From Paulinella micropora (lineage: Eukaryota > Cercozoa > Imbricatea > Euglyphida), in assembly GCA_009731375.1 (NCBI GenBank), contig BJOX01000021.1:671407-735406 (forward strand): 64,000 nt of DNA. Reading direction: 5' to 3'. The translations under genes were made by a program, and so were the position numbers. Under the pieces are notes generated by a model. The model saw only the letters and a list, made by a program, of their open reading frames with translations, was not told where the DNA came from and ran no database searches. Numbering within the stretch: the first letter of the stretch is position 1; the number at the start of each line of letters is the position of its first letter. Shown one piece after another: positions 19,301 to 26,859 of the stretch.

Positions 19301-19393
19301 TGTCTGTACGAAGTAGATGCACGTTGGGTATTGAAACACAAGACATTGCCCGATAGTTCGTGCTTGCGCTTGCTGGATCTTTTTGTAAAGTAA
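16328..19393 (+). CDS. D5-type paralogue, ATPase motifs lost, fused to a CoiA-like nuclease module (copy 2)
   Basis: 1021 residues from ATG 16328. From about residue 100 to 730 it is very close to copy 1, including NWFTGF. At 588-596 the Walker A position reads GSEAGGSAF: Lys is Gly and both Thr are changed. Walker B VLVVSEE has become VLVVNNN (634-637 all Asn). ATP hydrolysis is therefore not expected. It lacks the Cys-rich N-terminal insert of copy 1. After about 735 the C-terminus is replaced: a Pro/Gln linker, an FGKYKNKSLSEML motif near 804-816 like the small C-terminal domain of exonuclease X, then ESEIHKAAKHSICNWLRE and LDVVVVAEERPVAGIEIVYT. The last two resemble the helix and the D...E-x-V core of CoiA-like PD-(D/E)XK nucleases. 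No frameshift or stop breaks 1021 codons, so the protein is probably kept under selection. Confidence 0.75.
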   Translation: MSQPAPAQATAQTGKRAVSSVKSKGDALTPESPRKRPCKDPAAATAHRDEREKKENEENHLASSSSSSDPRGRLVLLDGGDPSAGSRDGLSAGLSAGLAAPVTMAGRDWFSRHLARNFLCKQRHHDSNVIFKVLLNKERPNGFEIEYRKNSAGSRSHPCPAYDGLVHDGSKAYIEPSLEFMHVSVLCKEEACKRLGPVLFKVQDREEKLSGSRNPITARGSNRKTNQEVAEGKETGQEEDDDEESDDEETRVAEAAKAEKRDKKYLARLEYLLAKLAPLPRPAELDYIGQDLPSGTLEKACKQKEHVLRESVKLFMKYWAREAAAERKFDSLQARGSGEELKKQGSFEEDSGEDSDSASDKDHWKDIFRERYEHARKELVQRLTLFMNDYLCHIKRPSKEAIAVFWGQGQERTWVLKPIDDFKYQGDDLEIKLPAFSIKLPSSSSKLKSKTNKGRREPSDIVELDRGVMTTLRKAWLQSSRRRIAKSIDFFTNPGEEALHNTRYSDRETDTLNWFTGFRVSTQQVRNYMETNGLDDAAMHQLAAPFREYVHDILAGGVTQMSRYLFKWLYTLLREGKKPEQACVFMSGSEAGGSAFVELLTRVIGEQWVLELSKPAELTGKYNFHLGFRVLVVNNNNMVGSSAMQENIIAKKLNLNPKFMSIVTVRDPSGLFFNCNHRGTILVEKGERYKFFPVSNRFANHTTSAQEYLARLRALPDEVLAWQLFLSHDLHASSHLSAQIPQEQQSQYARDQKTSLEKIPPLPQPGLDSQVQAPGPLDVKARPPAVCASPQEHLNMEARGLIVPFGKYKNKSLSEMLQDAVYVEWVCGQGLMPEFNKFFISGLGPEAHGGDAHFPPRIFTAYESEIHKAAKHSICNWLRETNTDGWVKWGPIDIYNGMEKRPHKGIFCEYPITRFGIGLERTWRQCADMHVEAANDLSQLQDSHPRCAVLDVVVVAEERPVAGIEIVYTNPVSKEKAQRLGSLCAEHNPGFCLYEVDARWVLKHKTLPDSSCLRLLDLFVK

Positions 19394-19564
19394 AATGTGG
19401 ACTTGCGTGTACGGGTTTCAGGAGATCGAGCGATGGGGTGGGTGAGAATCTTAGTTTTTCCTCATTAAACGCACGTTTTCTTTGTACACTTGTGTCAAGT
19501 TGCCCGACAAAAAGATATGAATGTTTTGGGCTGTACTAGAGCAGGTTTGTCTAGTATTCTCGCC

Positions 19565-19647
19565 GAGTTGCTGGCACGTTTCATGTAATATTTACTTTCA
19601 GCAAACCCAATAAAACTGACGGACGCAATGACCCGTGTCAGCAGCTC
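19565..19647. repeat. Imperfect inverted repeat after D5 copy 2
   Basis: GAGTTGCTGGCACGTTTCAT and AATGACCCGTGTCAGCAGCTC form the arms. The order and spacing match 15909-16002, so the pair was duplicated with the D5 gene or is part of its 3' untranslated region. Confidence 0.55.
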
Positions 19648-19849
19648 TACAAATGTTGACTTTTTCAGCTCTTGCCTCGCTTGCCAGTCTCTATAAGCCA
19701 ATAGCATTCTCAGACCAAAAGTCGGGGACAAAGGTAAAAGGGCGCTCCTCCCCTCCCTCCCTTCCAGCCTCCGCGTAAGCGGAGCTGGGAGCTATAGGTG
19801 CAGAGACTATAAGCTGCGCGAGCACTTCGAAGGTTGCATGCGCATGACC

Positions 19850-20123
19850 TATCCCAAAATGAAGACGCAAGTACTTTCCCGGCGGGTGTGTGAGGTGGTA
19901 TCATCCAGGGTTGCTTGGTCGGCGCTAGGCCCCCGAGTAACATCGTTGAGAGAAAAAAGGCATTCGCGGAAAAGAAGCAAACAAAAAAAAGTTTGTTTAA
20001 GTTAGACTCTTGGGTTTTATTTAAAAAAAAATGCATTTTTTTAAACCTTTTGGACGAGCTTCGCCGGTGTACAAGAAAAAATCTTGCCAAAATATCCCTG
20101 ACAAAATTTTAATGTTGGCACTA
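19850..20123 (+). repeat. Dispersed 275-bp repeat, copy A
   Basis: The stretch from CCTATCCCAAAATGAAGACG to TTTTAATGTTGGCACTAG recurs at 31390-31668 with about a dozen differences. Its first half is open on the plus strand and ends in a Lys/Arg-rich tail before TAG, with the same stop in both copies. Its second half has an AT-rich run and GACGAGCTTCGCCGGTGTAC. Confidence 0.7.
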
Positions 20124-20131
20124 GTTTTGGT

Positions 20132-20617
20132 TTACAAATTCTGAGACATGTCAGGCTGCGCGTCGGGATTCTGGGCCATGCCCTTCCTGGCGAGCCACGG
20201 CAGGGCCCGGGCATCGCCCAGAGCGGCTGCTCGTGTGAACCACTCTCTGGCCGCGGCGCGGTCTTTGGGCACGACGCGACCAAAATAATACAAAATGCCC
20301 AGCATTCGCAGGGCGCCCATGTGATTCTGTGCGGCCGCCCGCTCGAACCACTCCAGGGCCTTGGCAGTGTCTGCACCCACGCCACGACCCCTTTTGTAAC
20401 AGGCAGCGAGCATGTACTGCGCTGGCGCGTAGCCCTGCGTAGCTGCCCGAGTGTACCACTGCACTGCCGTGCCCAAGTCTTGGTCCACACCAGTTCCGTC
20501 AAGATAGCAATGCCCCACGTAGCACTGGGCCCGGGCGTCGCCTTGCTCAGCCGCCCGCCTCTTTCGAGCAATCTCTTTGGCGTGCCGTTTTGAAACTGTT
20601 TTACGTGGATTTTGCAT
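20132..20617 (-). CDS. Sel1-repeat protein, small
   Basis: 161 residues from ATG 20617. It has about four Sel1-like repeats (roughly 20-145), each with the A-x(2)-G-x-A-x-A-Q...G-x-G-V...D...A-x-W-(Y/F)-x-R-A-A pattern, for example QGYAPAQYMLAACYKRGRGV. Sel1 repeats form alpha-solenoids that bind proteins, as in ER-associated degradation adaptors and bacterial effectors. No signal peptide is seen. A gap begins 60 bases upstream. Confidence 0.85.
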   Translation of the reverse strand: MQNPRKTVSKRHAKEIARKRRAAEQGDARAQCYVGHCYLDGTGVDQDLGTAVQWYTRAATQGYAPAQYMLAACYKRGRGVGADTAKALEWFERAAAQNHMGALRMLGILYYFGRVVPKDRAAAREWFTRAAALGDARALPWLARKGMAQNPDAQPDMSQNL

Positions 20618-20945
20618 TCCTTGTTTTGTTTGGTTATCTTACTGGTAGCCCCCGCTTCTTCACCTTCTTTATATCNNNNNNNNNNNNNNNNNNNNNNNNN
20701 NNNNNNNNNNNNNNNNNNNNNNNNNNNNNNNNNNNNNNNNNNNNNNNNNNNNNNNNNNNNNNNNNNNNNNNNNNNNNNNNNNNNNNNNNNNNNNNNNNNN
20801 NNNNNNNNNNNNNNNNNNNNNNNNNNNNNNNNNNNNNNCCCCCCGGGGTCTTTCCTTTCAAATTCGCTCTGGCAGGAAACGGGGGGCCATAGAAAGAGCG
20901 TGCACGGACAAGAAAGAGCGTGCACGGGCAAAAAGCTAGTCAGGC
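20618..20945. other. Gapped divergent spacer between Sel1 and MYND copy 1
   Basis: Half of it is N (20676-20838). The right side, GGGTCTTTCC to GGCAAAAAGCTAGTCAGG, is repeated upstream of MYND copy 2 (23186-23268) and should contain the promoter of both copies. Confidence 0.6.
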
Positions 20946-22283
20946 ATGGAGGCGCAGCCAGGCAGGTGTGCGTGGGCCCGCTGCGAAAAGGGGAGCAGCC
21001 GTGGGGGAGAGCAGGCAGACAGTCTGCCTGCGAGCTGTACACGGTGCTACGCGGCGGCGTATTGTGGGCGCGAGTGCCAAGTCTCTGATTGGAAAGCGGG
21101 ACACAAACGGGCGTGCAAGCGCAGCCCGCTCGCAGACGTGGCGCTGTCTGGCCGCCCCAGCATAGTCGTGTGGCTCGCGTCGCACGTGCAGAGCGAAAAA
21201 AGTGTGCAATACCTGGGGTTGTGCCTGCAATCGTTTGCGTCGACTCTTCCTTCGAGCGGCGAGGTCGGCCGCCGCGGCTGGTGCTGGCTGAGCCTTTCGG
21301 CGGCGACGCCCGAGCTGAGGACGAATGCGGAAGCGCTGCTGCGTACGCTTGACAGGGACCAGCGGCGCCTGCGCTGGTTTTGGCATGACAGCAGACTTTC
21401 TCAGCTGGAGCACTTTGCCTTTCTGCGTGGGTTGATGCTTCGTACGCATGCGCAGGACCTGCGGTTGCAATGGGTTTTAACGACGGACGACGACGATCTT
21501 TGGCATGACGGACGTTTTGACATGTACTATCACAACCTCTTGCAGGTGGCTGAGACCTCGTTGGAGCTGCGAGATCGAGTTGTGTCGCTGTGTGCCCCAC
21601 ACTTTGTCGCGCCCTTGACAGCAGCGCTCAGAGATTCCGCTGCCAAGCACGAAGATGTAGAGCGGGCGCTCGCTGCCAAACAACTTGATGTACGTACCAC
21701 CGAAAAGGGGATAGACGGTTTCGCCCGGCGGAGCGAGTTGTGGTCATATTTGGTTCCCTTCCGTGTCTTGAACGAATACTTTGCGCAGCAACGGCAACCA
21801 GCTCTTTTGCAGCACCCATTAGCGGACGTGGACCTGCGGTCATTTGTAGCATCCCATCGGGGCTTTGGGCACGCTGGCAGCGGCGCCGGTCAAACTTGTT
21901 TTCTGCAGGTGCCTCTGGAGCGCAGTTGGTGCTATTTTTATCGCCAAGTGTCGGGCATGAGCAAGGTGTGGGAGGTGCAGCCCTGGCCCGGGGAGCAGGC
22001 GCTGCGGGCTCGGTATGGGCGCCTTTTTGCGATGTTCGCGAAACCTGGCCAACCTTCACCGTGGCTTTGGTTTAAGCAGACGGTCACTCTTTCCTGGATG
22101 CAATATCGATGGGGGGGGCAAAAAACACAGCTAGCCCCTCGAATAATAGATGTACTTATGCAGACATGTCGCCCGCGCGTAGAAAGAGGCTCTGCGATTG
22201 ACACCGTGCTGGCGAAAGCGGTGCCGGAGTTTCTGCGCTTGCTCGAAAAGCAGCTGGTCAGCACGGGCCCGGCTGCACACTAG
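20946..22283 (+). CDS. MYND-finger protein with glycosyltransferase-like domain, copy 1
   Basis: 445 residues from ATG 20946. An N-terminal MYND finger (residues 8-57) has C8, C13, C31, C34, C40, C44, H53 and C57, including AAYCGRECQ and AGHKRAC. After it, IVVWLASHV (about 73-81), WCWLSLSAAT and WVLTTDDDDLWHDGR (176-190) recall a GT-A fold: a first strand, a sequence-variable region and a DxD metal-binding motif like the DDDDLWH of family 2 enzymes. If right, the protein would transfer a sugar from a nucleotide sugar. MYND would give partner binding. The C-terminal 200 residues are not recognised. The copy 2 paralogue keeps all the Cys/His and DDDD residues, which supports function. The family call for the second domain comes from motif reading only. 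Confidence 0.7.
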   Translation: MEAQPGRCAWARCEKGSSRGGEQADSLPASCTRCYAAAYCGRECQVSDWKAGHKRACKRSPLADVALSGRPSIVVWLASHVQSEKSVQYLGLCLQSFASTLPSSGEVGRRGWCWLSLSAATPELRTNAEALLRTLDRDQRRLRWFWHDSRLSQLEHFAFLRGLMLRTHAQDLRLQWVLTTDDDDLWHDGRFDMYYHNLLQVAETSLELRDRVVSLCAPHFVAPLTAALRDSAAKHEDVERALAAKQLDVRTTEKGIDGFARRSELWSYLVPFRVLNEYFAQQRQPALLQHPLADVDLRSFVASHRGFGHAGSGAGQTCFLQVPLERSWCYFYRQVSGMSKVWEVQPWPGEQALRARYGRLFAMFAKPGQPSPWLWFKQTVTLSWMQYRWGGQKTQLAPRIIDVLMQTCRPRVERGSAIDTVLAKAVPEFLRLLEKQLVSTGPAAH

Positions 22284-22437
22284 TGAGGGGTTTCTCAGAC
22301 AAAGCAACCAAAGTTTGTTTGTTTTGTTTGTTTTGTTTTTAATTAAAATCGTCTCAAACGCTAACAAGAGAGAGAGAAAAAGAGAGAGAGAGAGAGAGAG
22401 AGGGTGGTTTTTTGTTCATTAGCTTTCCAAGGGCGGC

Positions 22438-22506
22438 GTGATATGGCCGGAAAAAAGGGGGGTTTGCCGTAATGCCCCTTGGCACTGCCCTTTTCGACCA
22501 TATCAA
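22438..22506. promoter_or_regulatory. Inverted-repeat element, copy 4
   Basis: GTGATATGGCCGGAAA and TTTTCGACCATATCAA flank AATGCCCCTTGGCACTGCCC, the best match to copy 2. It lies 155 bases after the stop of MYND copy 1 and was duplicated with that gene (see 24726-24792). Confidence 0.6.
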
Positions 22507-22539
22507 GCTAGCGAACCCCACCGGTTGCTAAATTGTTTT

Positions 22540-22710
22540 AGCAAACCCAGAATCCTGCCACCGAGGGGATCAGGTGGCTGGTGTCGCGGACCCCCGTTGG
22601 GCTAATTTTTTTAGCACTTTTTAGCAAACTCCAGAAACCTGTCACCGAGGGGGTCTGGTGGCTGGTGGCGCGCGGTCGTTGGCTACAAATTCTTTAGCAG
22701 CCCCCAGGGT
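22540..22710. repeat. About 70-bp repeat units (AGCAAAC...CTGGTGGC), pair 1
   Basis: Two units share TTTTAGCAAAC, CCAGAA-CCTG, CACCGAGGGG and GGTGGCTGGTG. Two more lie at 24820-24985. They belong to the duplicated MYND 3' flank but are also tandem within it. Confidence 0.6.
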
Positions 22711-22959
22711 CTGCACCTTGTAAGTGGAAAGGAAGCGGGAGAGTTGTTTTAATTAAAATCGTCTCAAACGCGCGGCGCATTATCTCAACGAAAACTGGCG
22801 GGGCTCGACAGCCCACACCCCATGGTATTCACGGGGGTTCTCGGGATGGCACGGCCATTGCTTGTGCTTGTCCTTGCGTTTCTTGAACATCTCCCTCTAG
22901 ACCTGGCCTGCACCACGAACATGCACTGTTTTAAATGATCATGAGGGGTGTGCACACAT

Positions 22960-23010
22960 GTGATGTGGCAGAAATGTCTCTCCCGCGCTTGTCCTTTTCG
23001 ATTATACCAA
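22960..23010. promoter_or_regulatory. Inverted-repeat leader element, copy 5 (upstream of MYND copy 2)
   Basis: TGTGATGTGGCAGAAATGTC and GTCCTTTTCGATTATACCAA align with copies 2 and 3. The following AACAACTTGCCAACAGAAA and TTGTTGGCCAGG match the leaders of the two D5 genes, although the downstream gene is unrelated. Confidence 0.5.
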
Positions 23011-23105
23011 AGAAAGAATTTAACAACTTGCCAACAGAAATGAGTTTTTTTTTTGTTGGCCAGGAATGAGGAAGGGGAGAGAGAAAGAGGCAGGGGGGGG
23101 GGGGG

Positions 23106-23169
<64 letters not shown>

Positions 23170-23269
23170 NNNNNNNNNNTTCCCCCCCGGGTCTTTCCTT
23201 TCCAATTCGCTCTGGCAGGAAACGGGGGGGCCATAGGAAGAGCGTGCACGGGCAAAAAGCTAGTCAGGG

Positions 23270-24607
23270 ATGGAGGCGCAGCCAGGCAGGTGTGCCTGGG
23301 CCCGCTGCGAGGGGGGGAGCAGTCGTGAGCGAGAGCAGGCAGCCAGTCTGCCTGCGAGCTGTACACGGTGCTACGCGGCGGCGTATTGTGGGCGCGAGTG
23401 CCAAGTCTCTGATTGGGAAGCGGGACACAAACGGGCGTGCAAGCGCAGCCCGCTCGCAGACGTGGCGCTGTCTGGCCGCCCCAGCATAGTCGTGTGGCTC
23501 GCGTCGCACGTGCAGAGCGAAAAAAGTGTGCGATACCTGGGGCTGTGCCTGCAATCGTTTGCGTCGACTCTTCCTTCGAGCGGCGAGGTCGGCCGCCGCG
23601 GCTGGTGCTGGCTGAGCCTTTCGGCGGCGACGCCCGAGCTGAGGGCGAGTGTGGAGGCGCTGCTGCGTACGCTCGACAGCGACCAGCGGCGCATGCGCTG
23701 GTTTTGGCACGAGGGCAGACTTTCTCAGCTGGAGCACTTTGCCTTTCTGCGCGGGTTGATGCTTCGTACGCATGCGCAGGACCTGCGGTTGCAGTGGGTT
23801 TTAACGACGGACGACGATGATCTTTGGCATGACGGTCGCTATGACATGTACTACCAGAACCTCCTGGAGGTGGCTGAGACCTCGTCGTTGGAGATGCGAG
23901 ACAGAGCTGTGTCGCTGTGTGCCCCGCACTTTGTCGCGCCCTTGACAGCAGAGCTCAGAGATTCCGCGGAAAAGCAAGAAGATGTAGAGCGGGCGCTCGC
24001 CGCGCAGCAACTCGATGTACGTACCACCGAGAAGGGGGTAGATGGTTTCGCCCGGCGGAGCGAGTTGTGGTCGTACTTGGTTCCCTTCCGTGTCTTGAAC
24101 GAATACTTTACGCGACAAAGGCAGCCCGCCCTTTTGCAGCACCCATTGGCGGACGTGGACCTGCGGTCATTTGTAGCGTCACATCCGGGTTTTGGGCGCG
24201 GCGGCGGCGGCGGCCAAACTGCCTTGTTGCAAGTGCCTCTGAAGCGCAGTTGGTGCTATTTTTATCGCCAAGTGTCGGGCATGAGCAAGGTGTGGGAGGT
24301 GCAGCTGTGGCCCGGGGAACAAGCTCTGCGGGCTCGGTATGGGCGCCTCTTTGCGATGATTGCGGAACCTGGCCAACCTTCACTTTGGCCGTGGTTCAAG
24401 CAGACGGTGACTCTTTTCTGGATGCAATATCGATGGGGGAGGCACAGAACACGGTTAGCCCCTCAAATAACAGAGGTACTTATGCAGACATGTCGTCCGC
24501 GCGCAGAGAAAGGCTCTGTAATCGGCACTGTTTTCGCGAAAGCGGTGCCGGAGCTTGTGCGCTTGCTCGAAAAGCAGCTGGTCAGCACGGCCCCGGCTGC
24601 GCACTAG
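23270..24607 (+). CDS. MYND-finger protein with glycosyltransferase-like domain, copy 2
   Basis: 445 residues, same length and start context as copy 1, differing at scattered residues. The MYND Cys/His set and WVLTTDDDDLWHDGR are unchanged. Differences cluster in linkers: a Gly-rich GRGGGGGQ replaces GHAGSGAGQ near 304-312, and a Ser is inserted near 206, offset by a loss later on. The duplication includes about 100 bases upstream and 400 downstream of the gene. Many of the changes look conservative, consistent with two functional paralogues. Confidence 0.7.
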   Translation: MEAQPGRCAWARCEGGSSREREQAASLPASCTRCYAAAYCGRECQVSDWEAGHKRACKRSPLADVALSGRPSIVVWLASHVQSEKSVRYLGLCLQSFASTLPSSGEVGRRGWCWLSLSAATPELRASVEALLRTLDSDQRRMRWFWHEGRLSQLEHFAFLRGLMLRTHAQDLRLQWVLTTDDDDLWHDGRYDMYYQNLLEVAETSSLEMRDRAVSLCAPHFVAPLTAELRDSAEKQEDVERALAAQQLDVRTTEKGVDGFARRSELWSYLVPFRVLNEYFTRQRQPALLQHPLADVDLRSFVASHPGFGRGGGGGQTALLQVPLKRSWCYFYRQVSGMSKVWEVQLWPGEQALRARYGRLFAMIAEPGQPSLWPWFKQTVTLFWMQYRWGRHRTRLAPQITEVLMQTCRPRAEKGSVIGTVFAKAVPELVRLLEKQLVSTAPAAH

Positions 24608-25010
24608 TGAGGGGTTCCTCAGACAAAGCAGCCAAAGTTTGTTTGTTTTTAATTAAAAATCGTCTCAAACGCTAACAAGAGAGAGAGAGGGTGGTTTTTT
24701 GTTCATTAGCTTTTCCAAAGGTGGCGTGATATGGCCAAAAAAAGGGGGTTTGCCGTAATGCCCCTTGGTACTGCCTTTTTTGGCCATATCAAGCTAGCGA
24801 AACCCACCGGTTGGCTAATTTTTTTTAGCATTTTTTAGCAAACTCCAGAATCCTGTGACGAGTGTGGTCGGGCGGCTGGTGGCGCGCGGTCGTTGGCTAC
24901 AAATTGTTTAGCAGCCCCCTGCCAATTTTTTAGCAAACCCAGAATCCTGCCACCGGGAAGATCAAGTGGCTGGTGGCGCCCCCCCCCCCCCCCCCCCCCC
25001 CCCCACCCCC
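24608..25010. other. 3' flank of MYND copy 2 with element copy 6 and repeat units
   Basis: It contains TTTTTAATTAAAAATCGTCT at 24648, a GA tract, the inverted-repeat element at 24726-24792 and two AGCAAAC...CTGGTGGC units (24820-24985), ending in a C-run before the gap at 25011-25020. It parallels 22284-22710. Confidence 0.65.
24726..24792. promoter_or_regulatory. Inverted-repeat element, copy 6
   Basis: GTGATATGGCCAAAA and TTTTTGGCCATATCAAG flank AATGCCCCTTGGTACTGCC. Compared with copy 4 (22438) the right arm changed from TCGACC to TGGCC, which restores pairing with the changed left arm GGCCAAAA. That is a compensatory change consistent with a stem. Confidence 0.6.
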
Positions 25011-25020
25011 NNNNNNNNNN

Positions 25021-26063
25021 TTTTTTTTTCTTCTGCCAGAGCTGCAAGTCCCTGTTATTTTGCTGATCGAGCGGCGTCCCGCTAAAGCTCAGGCTCGACA
25101 GCGCGGGGCTGCCCGCCAGTAGCTCGCACAAGTTCGCGACGCTCGCCACGTTCTCGAGCACCAGCTCGCGCAGGCGCGGCGTCGGGCCCAGGCCACCCAG
25201 GTCCAGCCCAGACGCGCAGTCGCTGATCTTGAGCGTCTGCAGCCTGGGCGCACTGCCGAACCGCAGCTCTGACAGGCCAAGGCAGCCGGACAAAACGACG
25301 CCTTCGGCCGTGGCCACGGCATGATTTACCTCCGCCAGGAACAAGGCCTTGGTAAAGGTCAGCCAACGCAGCTTAGGAAAGCAACGGAAAAAGTCCGAAG
25401 AGCGCAGCGCCGCGTTGGAGAGTGTCAACGTTTCGACGCGCAGCCTGACAGTAAGGCCCTTGCACAATCTGTCATCGAGCATGCCGTAGGCGTCGTGCCA
25501 GGCTAGGTGGCGCAGCTCGGGCAAGCGCGCCAGGCATTCTAGCAGGTCGACCACGTCCCGAGCCTTGAGCGCACCGTACTCGAGGCTCAGGCTTTGCAAA
25601 TGTCTCAGGTACCCAAGGAGAAGCACGTCGTTCGGGCCCACGGTGTGTGTCGAAGGAAACCGCAGGCTCCTGAGCTCGGAGAGCCCCGCTAGGCTGTTGG
25701 GATAACCGTCACTTCTGCAGTCTGGCAACGACAACGTGCGCAAGCGCGGCAGCAGCCACAGCAGCTCGTCAAACGTGTAGAAGTCGTGGTACGAGCCTGT
25801 CAGGTCGAGATCCGTTAGCACCGGAAGCTGCGCGAGCCACTCCAGGCCGGGCAGCCAGCCGCTGGACGTGGGAGGCAGGGCAGCAACAGCTCCCTGGGCC
25901 ACCGGCGGTCGGAGCCCCACAGCCCGCCGCGGCACACTCGTGACAAACGCGGCAATTCTAGGTGCGGCAGAAAGGAAAGCAGCAGCCGGACCACCTCCGC
26001 CGACGGACTGCCCTGGCTGGCAGCAATTTGCTTGCGCTTTCTACTGCGGTGCGGCCCGTTCAT
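25021..26063 (-). CDS. F-box/leucine-rich-repeat protein, frameshifted, 3' end in gap
   Basis: ATG 26063 opens a frame with an F-box-like segment, VVRLLLSFLPHLELPRLSRV-CR, at about residues 23-45, followed by LWGSDRRWPREL. A second frame from about 25900 to 25030 supplies at least eight leucine-rich repeats (LTDLDLTGS, LRTLSLPDC, LRSLRFPS, LQSLSLEYG, LETLTLSNA and so on). The two frames meet near 25860-25900, so one indel separates F-box and LRRs. F-box/LRR proteins are substrate adaptors of SCF ubiquitin ligases; viruses also use them. The C-terminus is cut by the gap at 25011-25020, where a poly-Lys reading (TTT run) is probably artefact. The block is flanked on both sides by MYND-family sequence and gaps, so its placement may be wrong. 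Confidence 0.65.
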
Positions 26064-26166
26064 CGACAGACTATGGTTGGCTGAGCGAGCGGGAAAAGCC
26101 AAGAGTTACTAGACGAAGATGCGCGGGGGAGGTAAAAAAAAGGGGGGGAGGAGGGGAAAAGGGGGA

Positions 26167-26201
<35 letters not shown>

Positions 26202-26223
26202 TTTTTTTTTTTANNNNNNNNNN

Positions 26224-26792
26224 TCTCAGCTGGAGCACTTTGCCTTTCTGCGCGGGTTGATGCTTCGTACGCATGCGCAGGACCTGCGGTTGCAGTGGGT
26301 TTTAACGACGGACGACGATGATCTTTGGCATGACGGTCGCTATGACATGTACTACCAGAACCTCCTGGAGGTGGCTGAGACCTCGTCGTTGGAGATGCGA
26401 GACAGAGCTGTGTCGCTGTGTGCCCCGCGTGTCTTGAACGAATACTTTACGCGACAACGGCAGCCCGCCCTTTTGCAGCACCCATTGGCGGACGTGGACC
26501 TGAACAAGCTCTGCGGGCTCGGTATGGGCGCCTCTTTGCGATGATTGCGGAACCTGGCCAACCTTCACTTTGGCCGTGGTTCAAGCAGACGGTGACTCTT
26601 TTTTGGATGCAATATTGATGGGGGAGGCACAGAACACAGTTAGCCCCTCAAATAACAGAGGTACTTATGCAGACATGTCGTCCGCGCGCAGAGAAAGGCT
26701 CTGTAATCGGCACTGTTTTTGCGAAAGCGGTGCCGGAGCTTGTGCGCTTGCTCGAAAAGCAGCTGGTCAGCACGGCCCCGGCTGCGCACTAG
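26224..26792 (+). pseudogene. MYND/GT-like protein, copy 3, 5' truncated with two internal deletions
   Basis: It starts directly after a gap at the codon for residue 151 of copies 1 and 2 and keeps the DDDD motif. Relative to copy 2 it lacks 162 bases (equivalent to 23928-24089, in frame) and 154 bases (equivalent to 24164-24317, which shifts the frame). A CGA to TGA change near 26618 adds a stop. The remaining sequence is nearly identical to copy 2, so the copy is young. The deletion ends have no GT-AG, so it is not a spliced retrocopy. Confidence 0.75.
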
Positions 26793-26809
26793 TGAGGGGT
26801 TCCTCAGAC

Positions 26810-26859
<50 letters not shown>

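Larger units (their letters stand above)
19394..20131. other. Intergenic region with inverted repeat, hairpin and dispersed repeat
   Basis: It contains an inverted repeat at 19565-19647 like the one after D5 copy 1, the Cys/Gly-flanked hairpin CTCCGCGTAAGCGGAG at about 19768-19784, and the first copy of a 275-bp dispersed repeat at 19850-20123. Otherwise I see no gene. Confidence 0.6.
22284..23269. other. Spacer between MYND copies: 3' signals, repeats, leader elements, gap
   Basis: It contains AATTAAAATCGTCTCAAACG at 22340 and 22750, a GA-rich tract (22368-22402), inverted-repeat elements at 22438-22506 and 22960-23010, two about 70-base AGCAAAC...CTGGTGGC units (22540-22710), a G-run then C-run, and N at 23170-23179. 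A 38-codon ORF at 22822-22938 is noted under findings. Confidence 0.6.

Noticed and set aside
20041-21600. 519-codon minus-strand frame across the gap at 20676
   Set aside because: It joins antisense of MYND copy 1 with one frame of the Sel1 gene through N; the real genes are on other frames.
26224-26792. MYND copy 3 as a spliced retrocopy
   Set aside because: The missing segments of copy 2 lack GT-AG ends and copy 2 itself is open through them, so they are deletions, not introns.
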